Source: Acidobacteriota bacterium (GTDB lineage Bacteria > Acidobacteriota > Vicinamibacteria > Vicinamibacterales > UBA8438). From it: a stretch of DNA of 6,771 nt. This document shows, piece after piece, positions 1-5,854 of this stretch (positions are counted from its first letter, which is position 1; every line of letters begins with the position of its first letter). A program made the position numbers and the translations under genes. Where the stretch lies: assembly GCA_003533545.1 (NCBI GenBank), contig DQEK01000026.1, positions 1 to 6,771 on the forward strand, given 5' to 3'. The notes below the pieces were generated by a model that was not told the DNA's origin, did not search any database, and worked only from the letters and a program-made list of their open reading frames with translations.

Positions 1-33
1 GAGAGCAACGCGACAAATCATGAACAAAGACAT
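1..33 (-). CDS. Possible start of a further gene (5' fragment, 11 codons)
   Basis: An ATG at 33-31 opens a frame that stays open to the window edge and reads MSLFMICRVAL. A good Shine-Dalgarno sequence, AGAGGAG (43-49 on the minus strand), lies 9 nt upstream. The frame starts 54 bp after the thiolase stop on the same strand, so it could be the next gene of the trio's operon. The visible residues are hydrophobic but far too few to identify a family. The call rests only on the ribosome binding site, position and strand; it could be a chance ATG. Confidence 0.35.
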   Translation of the reverse strand, partial: MSLFMICRVAL

Positions 34-42
34 TGCCAATCA

Positions 43-49
43 CTCCTCT
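43..49 (-). promoter_or_regulatory. Shine-Dalgarno sequence AGAGGAG
   Basis: Purine-rich AGAGGAG on the minus strand, 9 nt before the ATG at 33. It is the main support for a gene starting there. The rest of the 54-bp gap after the thiolase (34-87) shows no convincing terminator hairpin or T-run, so read-through from the thiolase is plausible. Confidence 0.4.
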
Positions 50-87
50 GTTATCGCCCACGAACATTCCACGCCACGTGCGGCGCG

Positions 88-1293
88 TCAAGCGCCTGCT
101 TGACCAACAATCACGACCGAACAAACGTTCTGGTGGGGAAAACCTCCCAGATTGTGTGTCAAGCCAAAGACGGGCTCAGAACTACGTTGTCGCTCACCCG
201 CGCGCCCCTGCATCTGCAAATACACCTCGTAGAGCATCCGTAATCCAGACGCCCCGATGGGGTGGCCAAAGCACTTAAGCCCACCGTCGATCTGGCACGG
301 CACCGCGCCCTCTGCGTCGTAGCAGCCGTCCATCACGTCTTTGATGGCTCCGCCTTCTGACGAAATGTGCAGGTCCTCCATAGTTACTAACTCGGTGACC
401 GAGAAGCAGTCATGCACCTCAGTCAAACTAATCTCGTCCCGAGGCTTCTCGATGCCTGCCTCCGCATAGGCGCGTGCCGACGCGACCCGAGTGGTCATGA
501 AATAGCTTCCGTCCCAAGAATTGTGTTGCGCCTCGGTCCCATTCGACACAGCCACCTGCACCGCCTTAACAGTGACCATGTGCTTCTTCTCCAGCCCCTT
601 CGCAATGTCCGGAGTGGCCACGATGGCGCACGCTGCGCCGTCGGACACGCCGCAGCAGTCGAACAATCCCAGCGGCTCAGCGATCATCGGGGCGTTCATG
701 ACCCGATCTTCATCGATCCGTTTCCTGAGGTGAGCTTTGGGATTTTTCGCCCCGTTGTCATGACTCTTCACCGATACATGCGCCATGGCTCGCTTGAGGT
801 CGTCACGTGCCACTCCGTGCTTACTCTGGTAGGCACTCGCCAGTTGCGCGAAAGCACCGGGCGCCGACATATTTGACCAGTACATGTCGTTAACCGCGCC
901 CCGACTACGCTGCGGCAGACCGCCGTAGCCAGTGTCCTTGAGTTTTTCAACTCCCAACGCGAGCGCGATGTCACAGGCACCAGAGGCCACTGCGTACACC
1001 GCACCGCGAAACGCTTCCGAGCCAGAAGCACAGTAGTTCTCGACCCGAGTAACCGGAATGTGCGGCAACCGGAGCGCCATGGCAAGTGGAATGCCAGACT
1101 TCCCCACGTGCTGTTCCTCTATGGCAGTCGAAAACCATGCCGCTCCGATCTCATCTTTCTCGATGCTCGCATCCGTGACCGCTTCAGAAAATGCTTCAAG
1201 CATAAGGTCCTCGGCATTGTCACTCCAGCGTTCACCGAACTTCGAGCAGCCCATGCCGATCACCGCGACCTTATCCCTGATACCGCTGGCCAT
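88..1293 (-). CDS. Thiolase family acyl-CoA acyltransferase (SCP-x/lipid-transfer-protein type)
   Basis: A 401-residue thiolase, a full-length single-domain size for the SCP-x-like branch. Visible landmarks are the N-terminal VAVIGMGCSKFGER strand-loop, the nucleophilic Cys88 in ENYCASGSEA, HDCF at 294-297, and His344 in GGLKCFGHPIGASG. Near the C-terminus, HNLGG at 380-384 replaces the classical CxGGG motif, as is usual for SCP-x-type members. Retention of Cys88 argues for true thiolysis or Claisen chemistry on a 3-ketoacyl-CoA, rather than the retro-aldol chemistry of Ltp2-like relatives, which lack that Cys. There is no SCP2 sterol-carrier domain and no signal peptide, so it is cytoplasmic. 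The ATG is preceded by AAGGAG and lies 2 bp after the stop of the HMGS-like/DUF35 gene, implying co-translation and probably a complex with it. The substrate (fatty, branched or steroid-derived acyl-CoA) is unknown. Confidence 0.9.
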   Translation of the reverse strand: MASGIRDKVAVIGMGCSKFGERWSDNAEDLMLEAFSEAVTDASIEKDEIGAAWFSTAIEEQHVGKSGIPLAMALRLPHIPVTRVENYCASGSEAFRGAVYAVASGACDIALALGVEKLKDTGYGGLPQRSRGAVNDMYWSNMSAPGAFAQLASAYQSKHGVARDDLKRAMAHVSVKSHDNGAKNPKAHLRKRIDEDRVMNAPMIAEPLGLFDCCGVSDGAACAIVATPDIAKGLEKKHMVTVKAVQVAVSNGTEAQHNSWDGSYFMTTRVASARAYAEAGIEKPRDEISLTEVHDCFSVTELVTMEDLHISSEGGAIKDVMDGCYDAEGAVPCQIDGGLKCFGHPIGASGLRMLYEVYLQMQGRAGERQRSSEPVFGLTHNLGGFPHQNVCSVVIVGQAGA

Positions 1294-1295
1294 AG

Positions 1296-2777
1296 CTATA
1301 CAGCTCCTTCCACCTCGACCGGCACCAAGGCCGGGGCAGCTTTCCAGAAATAGCGCCTGAAGCCTCGTGCCCGGTCGTAATCCTTTACCCTGAAGACCAT
1401 ACGCATCCGTTGGCCGACCTCGGGCGCAACATTCGGGTCAACGTCGGCTAGGTCCAACATCGCTCGCCCGCCTTCGTCAAACTGCACCATGCCGTAATAG
1501 GCCGGTGGGTCGACGCTATAGGTAAGCTGATCTGCAGTATATGAGTTAAGTTGCGCGCCCGACTCCGAAAACGGGTGCTCATCCTGCCGCCCAACCGCTC
1601 CGCACGTCGGATTCACGCACAAGTTGCCCCTCGGATACTGCGGCGTGCCACATTTGGTGCAACACCCACCCACGAAGCCCAGCAACATCTCCTTGTTGCG
1701 ATAGAGCGTCGTCAAGCCCGTTTGCTTATCGACCTCAGCCCGCAGTCCCCGTTCGATTTCGACTAGCTCGTTCGTGGCGAGATAGCGCTGATAGTTGTTG
1801 TCCTCCCACCGCCACGCTAGGTGTCCATGAATACCGACCGCGGGGCCCGTATCCATAACCGCCGTGCACACTTTCAAGACGACGGCATCACACCCCTGCC
1901 CGAACCCTACAACCAAAATCGTGTCCCCCGGCACCGCATCTTCGAGCGCGTGCACGAGCATCAACAAGGGGTGGGCGGCACCAGTTTCACCGCACGTGCC
2001 CTGCAAGTTGTCGCGGATCCTTGCCTCCCCAATCCCAATAGTTCTCGCCAGCGTTCCGGCCACTCGACGGGCGGCCGCGGGAAAACAGAAGTGGTCAACC
2101 GCACCGGCCTCAATCCCGGCCGAGGCCAGCGCCCTTCCCACCGTCACTGGCACAATCTTCAGATACCCTTCGTCCCGGACCCAACGCTCCTCCCAGACGT
2201 AGTCGAAGGGTTGATCTTGTCCTCGGTAATGATCAACGAAGTCGACGGTTTCGCTCGCATGCCCCAGCAGCCTGGCTGCACCGTCGCCCTCGGCCACGAG
2301 CAAGGCCGCTGCCCCATCGCCCGTGGTCAACTCAAGCGGACTCGCCGCCCGCGTGCGCCGCTTCTCGCTGCCCACGACAAGCAGCGGCCCGCCACCACCG
2401 GCTACTGCCTGGAAAGCGGTCACAAGGGAGGACGTGCCGGCGCGCTGGGACCCACCGATATCCAGCGTCCGAAGTTCGCTTCTTAGGCGAAGTGCTTCGC
2501 TGACGATTCCGGCATTCTGCCGGTCGAGAAAGGGCAGGCTGGTCGACGCGAGATACACGCCTCGAACGCTGTCTCTGACAATTTTCCCCAGCGCGTCCCG
2601 AGCGGCCTCAACCGCCATGGTCACGGCGTCTTCGTCCCAACCGGCGATTGCGCGCTCACCCACACCGAAACGCTTCAGGCCGGGGTTAAACCAGGCGTTG
2701 GACTCCGCGATGACAGAGCGCTGCAGCCGCCGACGCGGGACGTAACCGCCAAACGCCTGGATGCCTACGGACGTCAC
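1296..2777 (-). CDS. HMG-CoA-synthase-like protein fused to a C-terminal zinc-ribbon/OB-fold (DUF35) module
   Basis: 493 residues from a GTG start. Residues 1-305 have the thiolase-superfamily HMG-CoA synthase/KAS III fold: GIQAFGGYVPRRRL at the N-terminus, DEDAVTMAVEAARDAL at 48-63 and GDGAAALL at 153-160. Residues about 320-493 are a DUF35 module: a zinc ribbon with Cys373, Cys376, Cys387 and Cys392, then an OB-fold. Against Staphylococcus aureus HMG-CoA synthase (recalled, catalytic Glu79, Cys111, His233), the Cys position reads Gln111 in GSQRAGTSSL and the Glu position reads Thr79. His229 may match the catalytic His. HMG-CoA synthesis is therefore unlikely; decarboxylation, acyl-CoA binding or a scaffold role for the thiolase is possible. 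The frame extends upstream to 2876, but those 33 residues overlap the SDR and resemble no family N-terminus. GTG at 2777 gives a GTGA overlap with the SDR stop. Confidence 0.85.
   Translation of the reverse strand: MTSVGIQAFGGYVPRRRLQRSVIAESNAWFNPGLKRFGVGERAIAGWDEDAVTMAVEAARDALGKIVRDSVRGVYLASTSLPFLDRQNAGIVSEALRLRSELRTLDIGGSQRAGTSSLVTAFQAVAGGGGPLLVVGSEKRRTRAASPLELTTGDGAAALLVAEGDGAARLLGHASETVDFVDHYRGQDQPFDYVWEERWVRDEGYLKIVPVTVGRALASAGIEAGAVDHFCFPAAARRVAGTLARTIGIGEARIRDNLQGTCGETGAAHPLLMLVHALEDAVPGDTILVVGFGQGCDAVVLKVCTAVMDTGPAVGIHGHLAWRWEDNNYQRYLATNELVEIERGLRAEVDKQTGLTTLYRNKEMLLGFVGGCCTKCGTPQYPRGNLCVNPTCGAVGRQDEHPFSESGAQLNSYTADQLTYSVDPPAYYGMVQFDEGGRAMLDLADVDPNVAPEVGQRMRMVFRVKDYDRARGFRRYFWKAAPALVPVEVEGAV
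1303..1310 (-). promoter_or_regulatory. Ribosome binding site of the thiolase gene
   Basis: GAAGGAGC on the minus strand lies inside the 3' end of the upstream gene, about 10 nt before the thiolase ATG (1293). It supports that start and translational coupling across the 2-bp gap. Confidence 0.6.
2774..2777 (-). promoter_or_regulatory. GTGA stop/start overlap (translational coupling)
   Basis: On the minus strand the SDR ends GTG-TGA, and the next gene starts at a GTG sharing those bases (GTGA). Only a weak GGGA-like element precedes it, so initiation probably depends on ribosomes terminating the SDR. This would couple the dosage of the two proteins. Confidence 0.6.
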
Positions 2778-3694
2778 ACGGGATCCCAACTGAAGACATC
2801 CGCGCTGCTGTGCAGCGGATAGAAATCGTTGCGCAGTGCTGGAAACGCATGACCGATTACGCCACTCGGCGTCCACCCGGCACTCTCCTGAATACCCCTA
2901 AGCGGCCGATTCTGTCCTATCAAGAACACCTCGTTGTTGCGCACCGCGAAGATCTGCCCTGTGACGTCGCTTGCGGCGTCCGAGGCTAAAGCAACAACTA
3001 CCGGAGCGATCTTTTCAGGAGTCATCCGCTTGAGCTTCTCGACCCGAGCGCGCTGCGCGTCATTGTTTACCGGGATGGAGCCGATCAGACGACTCCAGGC
3101 GAAAGGGGCAACACAGTTCGACCGGACATTGAAACGGGACATGTCAAGCGCAATCGATTTCGATAAGCCAACAATGCCCAGTTTCGCAGCTGCGTAGTTC
3201 GCCTGTCCCAGATTACCGACGAGCCCAGACGTAGACGTCATGTGTACAAAGCAGCCTGACTCCTGCTTACGGAAGTGTCCGGCGCCAGCGCTGGAAATGT
3301 TGAAGCTACCTTTCAGGTGCACGTTCATCACAGCATCCCAATCGTCTTCCGACATCTTGTGGAAAATGACATCGCGCACGATGCCCGCATTGTTCACGAC
3401 GATGTCGAGCCCCCCAAAGCAGTCGATCGCCTGTTCGATCATGCCGCGAGCGGCGCGAGTGTCGCCCACGCTATCAAAGTTAGCCTCCGCTTCCCCGCCA
3501 ACCTCGCGAATCGCATTAACGGTTTCCATCGCAGGGGCCCGGTCGCGCCCTTCTCCACTCTCACTTCCACCGAGGTCGTTCACAATGACCCGTGCTCCGT
3601 GTTCCGCCAGCAGCTTAGCCACAGCTGCACCGACCCCGCGTCCCGCTCCAGTGACTAGCGCCACTTTCCCCTCGACCAGCTTTGAGTCGGTCAT
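2774..3694 (-). CDS. Short-chain dehydrogenase/reductase, 3-hydroxyacyl-CoA dehydrogenase-like (17beta-HSD4 N-domain type)
   Basis: 306 residues, a classical SDR. The Rossmann motif TGAGRGVG is at 15-22, and Asp40 at the end of the second strand (VNDLGG) predicts NAD rather than NADP. NNAG is at 101-104. Catalytic residues are Asn124, Ser154, Tyr167 and Lys171 (YAAAK). The stretches NNAGIVRD and VHLKG and the GNLGQANYAAAK region resemble the dehydrogenase domain of peroxisomal multifunctional enzyme type 2, so the likely reaction is oxidation of a 3-hydroxyacyl-CoA to a 3-ketoacyl-CoA. About 55 C-terminal residues (RNNEVFLIG to FSWDPV) lie beyond the core and may shape substrate binding. The frame opens further upstream to 3757, but the ATG at 3694 is preferred: the core begins right after it, and GAGGAG (3698-3703) lies just upstream. 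A second ATG at 3697 is an alternative. No membrane segment; cytoplasmic. First gene of the metabolic trio. Confidence 0.88.
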   Translation of the reverse strand: MTDSKLVEGKVALVTGAGRGVGAAVAKLLAEHGARVIVNDLGGSESGEGRDRAPAMETVNAIREVGGEAEANFDSVGDTRAARGMIEQAIDCFGGLDIVVNNAGIVRDVIFHKMSEDDWDAVMNVHLKGSFNISSAGAGHFRKQESGCFVHMTSTSGLVGNLGQANYAAAKLGIVGLSKSIALDMSRFNVRSNCVAPFAWSRLIGSIPVNNDAQRARVEKLKRMTPEKIAPVVVALASDAASDVTGQIFAVRNNEVFLIGQNRPLRGIQESAGWTPSGVIGHAFPALRNDFYPLHSSADVFSWDPV

Positions 3695-3697
3695 CAT

Positions 3698-3703
3698 CTC
3701 CTC
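3698..3703 (-). promoter_or_regulatory. Ribosome binding site of the SDR gene
   Basis: GAGGAG on the minus strand, directly followed by two tandem ATG codons (3697 and 3694). The spacing favours the second ATG and argues against the upstream start at 3757, which would add an unrelated Arg/Gly-rich leader. Confidence 0.55.
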
Positions 3704-3769
3704 GTGTCCAGCCCGCCAAGCACCTACTGGGACGTGACGGCCGGCCGATCGAGCCACGCCCTGCTATGT

Positions 3770-3858
3770 GCGTACGAAAGCTTGGAATGGACTTGAAACA
3801 GAGATTGTGTCCCTCGTACAGCAGCACCTGTGCGCGTACGAACGCAGATTTACGTACG
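3770..3858. repeat. Three copies of a GCGTACGWA motif (possible operator) in the gap before the SDR
   Basis: GCGTACGAA occurs at 3770-3778 and again at 3834-3842. A reverse-oriented variant (AGCGTACGTAA on the minus strand) spans the phosphatase stop at about 3850-3860. All three contain the palindrome CGTACG within 89 bp. The cluster lies in the 155-bp gap 3695-3849, the longest non-coding stretch in the window and the natural place for a promoter of the SDR-led trio. I saw no convincing -35/-10 pair there. A transcription factor binding site is an inference; chance recurrence of a 6-bp palindrome is possible. Confidence 0.35.
3815..3840 (-). terminator. Hairpin just downstream of the phosphatase gene (candidate terminator)
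   Basis: The minus-strand arms CGTAC-GC-GCAC and GTGC-T-GC-T-GTACG pair over 11 bp, with two single-T bulges and a 2-nt apex (or a 4-nt apex if the last pair opens). The hairpin begins 10 nt after the TAA stop at 3850. No U-tract follows, so it is a weak intrinsic terminator at best and could instead stabilise an mRNA 3' end. One arm overlaps a GCGTACGAA copy. Confidence 0.35.
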
Positions 3859-4743
3859 CTTGACCACTACCAGCGTAATGTCGTCTGCCGGCGCAGAAAA
3901 ATCAAGCAGGTCCGACTGAATATGGTTGTAGATCTCCCGAGCCGAGAAATTCTTTACCTCGCGAAGCCGGCCTTCAAGCCGCGCTGGACAATAGCGATCA
4001 TTTCCGTGCTCCGCGAGGCCGTCGGTATGCAGCAGCAGGATGTCGCCCGCGCCCAACAGCGTCCACTCGTTCACCTCGTAGTCTTGTTTGAAGCCGAACG
4101 GACTTTCAACGGTGCTGCGATCGATGACGTTGAGTGAGGGCTGGATCCCTATCGGGGGAAAGGACGCTTTCCTATCGCCCCCGATCTCCATGAAACGGTC
4201 GTGACGGTGGGAGAACACGAGTGGAAACGGTTGGCCCGCCGACAGAAATCTGAACGTGCCCTCCTCTGACACCTCACCGTAGAGCAGTGAAATGAATTTG
4301 TGAGCACCAGAAGAATTGTGGACCCTCGTATTCAGATTCTCAAACAGTCTCGTGGTGATTTGACCGTAGCGGTCCAATTCGTACAACGCCCCGACCAGGA
4401 ACGCCTGATGCACCATCGCCGCCAACAACGCGTCTGTCATCTGGTGCCCAGACACATCCAGCACCGCGATGCCAGCGCGGCGCTGGCATCGTCGTAAATT
4501 GTCCACCACCTTCGTCTGTCCCCTGGATTCCGCCCATCCAATTCTGGCATCCAAATCATAACGCTGGGTGAAATCGACGTAGATAATGTGGTCGCCACCC
4601 ACGGCCCCAGAGAGAGGGCGGGTCCCACCCCAGACATCCATTCCTCGCAACCGCGGCACCTCGCCCGGATCGGGAAGTATCTGGTTTGCGATTTCCTGGA
4701 AGTTCTCGATTTCCTTGACAAGCTCCGCGTCGGTTCTAGGCAT
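3850..4743 (-). CDS. SpoIIE/PP2C-type protein serine/threonine phosphatase (RsbU-like, no sensor domain)
   Basis: 297 residues. The metal-binding acidic positions of PP2C/SpoIIE phosphatases are all visible: Asp51 in AVGGDH, Asp96 in LDVSGHQ, Asp241 in HTDGLAEH and Asp287/Asp288 in ADDITLVVVK. Typical RFLSAGQPFPLVF is at 165-177. Such phosphatases usually dephosphorylate a STAS-domain anti-sigma antagonist in a partner-switching pathway. The N-terminus is only about 35 residues, possibly a short helix, with no PAS, GAF, HAMP or receiver domain, so input must come from another protein. About 38 residues (58-95) separate the GGD block from the DVSGH strand, longer than in RsbU. No STAS or HPK partner is encoded nearby. 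The ATG follows a modest GGTGA element at 6-nt spacing. The frame ends in TAA. Hairpins flank the gene, suggesting it may be an independent transcription unit. Confidence 0.82.
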   Translation of the reverse strand: MPRTDAELVKEIENFQEIANQILPDPGEVPRLRGMDVWGGTRPLSGAVGGDHIIYVDFTQRYDLDARIGWAESRGQTKVVDNLRRCQRRAGIAVLDVSGHQMTDALLAAMVHQAFLVGALYELDRYGQITTRLFENLNTRVHNSSGAHKFISLLYGEVSEEGTFRFLSAGQPFPLVFSHRHDRFMEIGGDRKASFPPIGIQPSLNVIDRSTVESPFGFKQDYEVNEWTLLGAGDILLLHTDGLAEHGNDRYCPARLEGRLREVKNFSAREIYNHIQSDLLDFSAPADDITLVVVKRT

Positions 4744-4810
4744 GAGTCACCGTGCTTTCACTTCCCTGAACCGTTTCCCGTCCGAGACCCCATCCCCTGG
4801 CGGAGAGTGG

Positions 4811-4834
4811 AGAACGGCCCTTAGCGACCGTTCT
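4811..4834 (-). terminator. Perfect 7-bp hairpin across the stop codon of the secreted-protein gene
   Basis: AGAACGG (4811-4817) and CCGTTCT (4828-4834) are perfect inverted repeats with a 10-base loop containing the TAA stop (4821-4823). No T-run follows on the minus strand, so this is a weak or factor-dependent terminator, or an mRNA-end stabiliser. The rest of the 77-bp gap to the phosphatase (4744-4810) holds no obvious promoter. Confidence 0.35.
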
Positions 4835-5837
4835 GTTCAGCCGCTGATTCTTCCGCTCGCGCACCGGCCAGAATGCCAGCCATCCCGATGTTGCCTTCGT
4901 GGCATGCATACTCAAACAGAGGATCCCGACTTCGAGACATCGGCACCATCGCCGTCCACGGACGCACCCAGGTAGTCTCGTCGGTCACGGCGATCTCGTA
5001 GTGCAAACGATCTGGCCCGGCGAGCGTGAAACGTTCGGTCATATGGAGATTCTCCGCCGAGCCTTGATAACCGCTCTTGGGAGAATAATTCGTGGTTTCA
5101 ACGACTAGAGTGTCGCCCTCCCAATGACCACGAGAATCCCCATGCCAGAGGCGAATGGAGTCGTCGGCATGCGGCATGTCACCGATCGGAATGACTCTGG
5201 CATCATGAATCATCTCGCCGAGCATGACCACATGCTCTGGCGTCTGAAAAATCTGGTAGTAACTGTTGTACCCAGCACCGAGCCCTCCGACTCGTGGAAT
5301 GCCGTAGGTGATACAACGCACCTGGCGGGTGCGGTCCTCAGGCCCGTCCGCGGGGTGGTCACGCTGGTACTTCCGGGCCGCCTCGATCCGAGCCTCGGCC
5401 TCTGTGGTCAGCGACGGGACTTTTCCGTCTGGCGGGTCCGTGATCAACGACGTGCGGTTCTCAAACTCCCGGTCCACCATCCACACTGAACTGTAGTTGC
5501 CCGTACCGCCGTCTCTCGAAACGTTCTTCTCGACATCAGCTAGCGCCGCATTGAAGACCCCGTCAGCAAACGCGGCGTCGTCCGCCCCACCGAAAAGTCG
5601 CTCCGCGGATGCTCTGAGCCGCGCCACCTCCTCGTCGGTGAATATCGCCTTACCCGCGAGCGAGTCTGGGCGCTCCAGCGGTGTCGCTGCGTTATTCGCC
5701 CAGACGCCCTGCAAATCCATACGGCCCTCAGCAGTTCGAGGTGGATTCCACTCCCCCTGCTGAGCCAATACTGGCGAGATGGACGCAAGTGACACGACGG
5801 CACACACCGTCGAGGCCGTAATCCGAACGTGACCCAT
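4821..5837 (-). CDS. Secreted protein of unknown function (WEGDTLVVETTN family)
   Basis: 338 residues from the ATG at 5837. Residues 1-25 form a Sec signal peptide: Arg5, a hydrophobic stretch (8-20) and a VLA|QQ cleavage site, so the protein is periplasmic or exported. The mature protein starts with a Pro-rich segment and MDLQGVWAN, a recurrent opening in this family. The C-terminal half carries the hallmark blocks IRLWHGDSRGHWEGDTLVVE, TERF, WTRPW-like WVRPW and YACHEGNIGMAGIL. I recognise the blocks as a widespread conserved family of environmental bacteria, but its biochemical activity is not known to me. The frame opens 18 nt earlier at a GTG (5855); the ATG is preferred because GGGGAG (5845-5850) precedes it by 7 nt and the signal peptide begins there. 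It follows the MBL gene by 17 bp, so the two are probably co-transcribed and act in the same compartment. Confidence 0.75.
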   Translation of the reverse strand: MGHVRITASTVCAVVSLASISPVLAQQGEWNPPRTAEGRMDLQGVWANNAATPLERPDSLAGKAIFTDEEVARLRASAERLFGGADDAAFADGVFNAALADVEKNVSRDGGTGNYSSVWMVDREFENRTSLITDPPDGKVPSLTTEAEARIEAARKYQRDHPADGPEDRTRQVRCITYGIPRVGGLGAGYNSYYQIFQTPEHVVMLGEMIHDARVIPIGDMPHADDSIRLWHGDSRGHWEGDTLVVETTNYSPKSGYQGSAENLHMTERFTLAGPDRLHYEIAVTDETTWVRPWTAMVPMSRSRDPLFEYACHEGNIGMAGILAGARAEESAAEQNGR

Positions 5838-5844
5838 CTGTCGT

Positions 5845-5850
5845 CTCCCC
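5845..5850 (-). promoter_or_regulatory. Ribosome binding site of the secreted-protein gene
   Basis: GGGGAG on the minus strand, 7 nt before the ATG at 5837, deciding for that start over the in-frame GTG at 5855. It lies in the short gap after the MBL stop. Confidence 0.55.
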
Positions 5851-5854
5851 GTCA

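Noticed and set aside
412..876. Plus-strand open frame of 154 codons
   Set aside because: Antisense to the thiolase and without any family resemblance; a shadow frame.
1821..2486. Plus-strand open frame of 221 codons
   Set aside because: It lies entirely antisense to the HMGS-like gene, has a low-complexity Arg/Pro/His-rich translation with no recognisable motif, and is explained by the GC-rich codon pattern of the real gene.
1296..2777. Mevalonate-pathway HMG-CoA synthase (mvaS/hmgcs)
   Set aside because: The Cys and Glu positions needed for catalysis are Gln and Thr, and a DUF35 module is fused on, so the gene symbol would mislead.
2778..2876. N-terminal extension of the HMGS-like protein
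   Set aside because: It would overlap the SDR by about 100 bp, and the residues match no family N-terminus, whereas the GTG at 2777 gives a GTGA junction and a normal first strand.
3240..3737. Plus-strand open frame of 165 codons
   Set aside because: Antisense to the SDR, Ser/Pro/Ala-rich with no domain; a shadow frame.
3695..3757. N-terminal extension of the SDR
   Set aside because: Arg/Gly-rich leader upstream of a clear GAGGAG site and tandem ATGs; SDRs of this type start just before the Rossmann strand.
3850..4743. Defence-system or phage component
   Set aside because: The motifs are those of bacterial SpoIIE/RsbU regulatory phosphatases, and no nuclease, toxin or phage gene is near.
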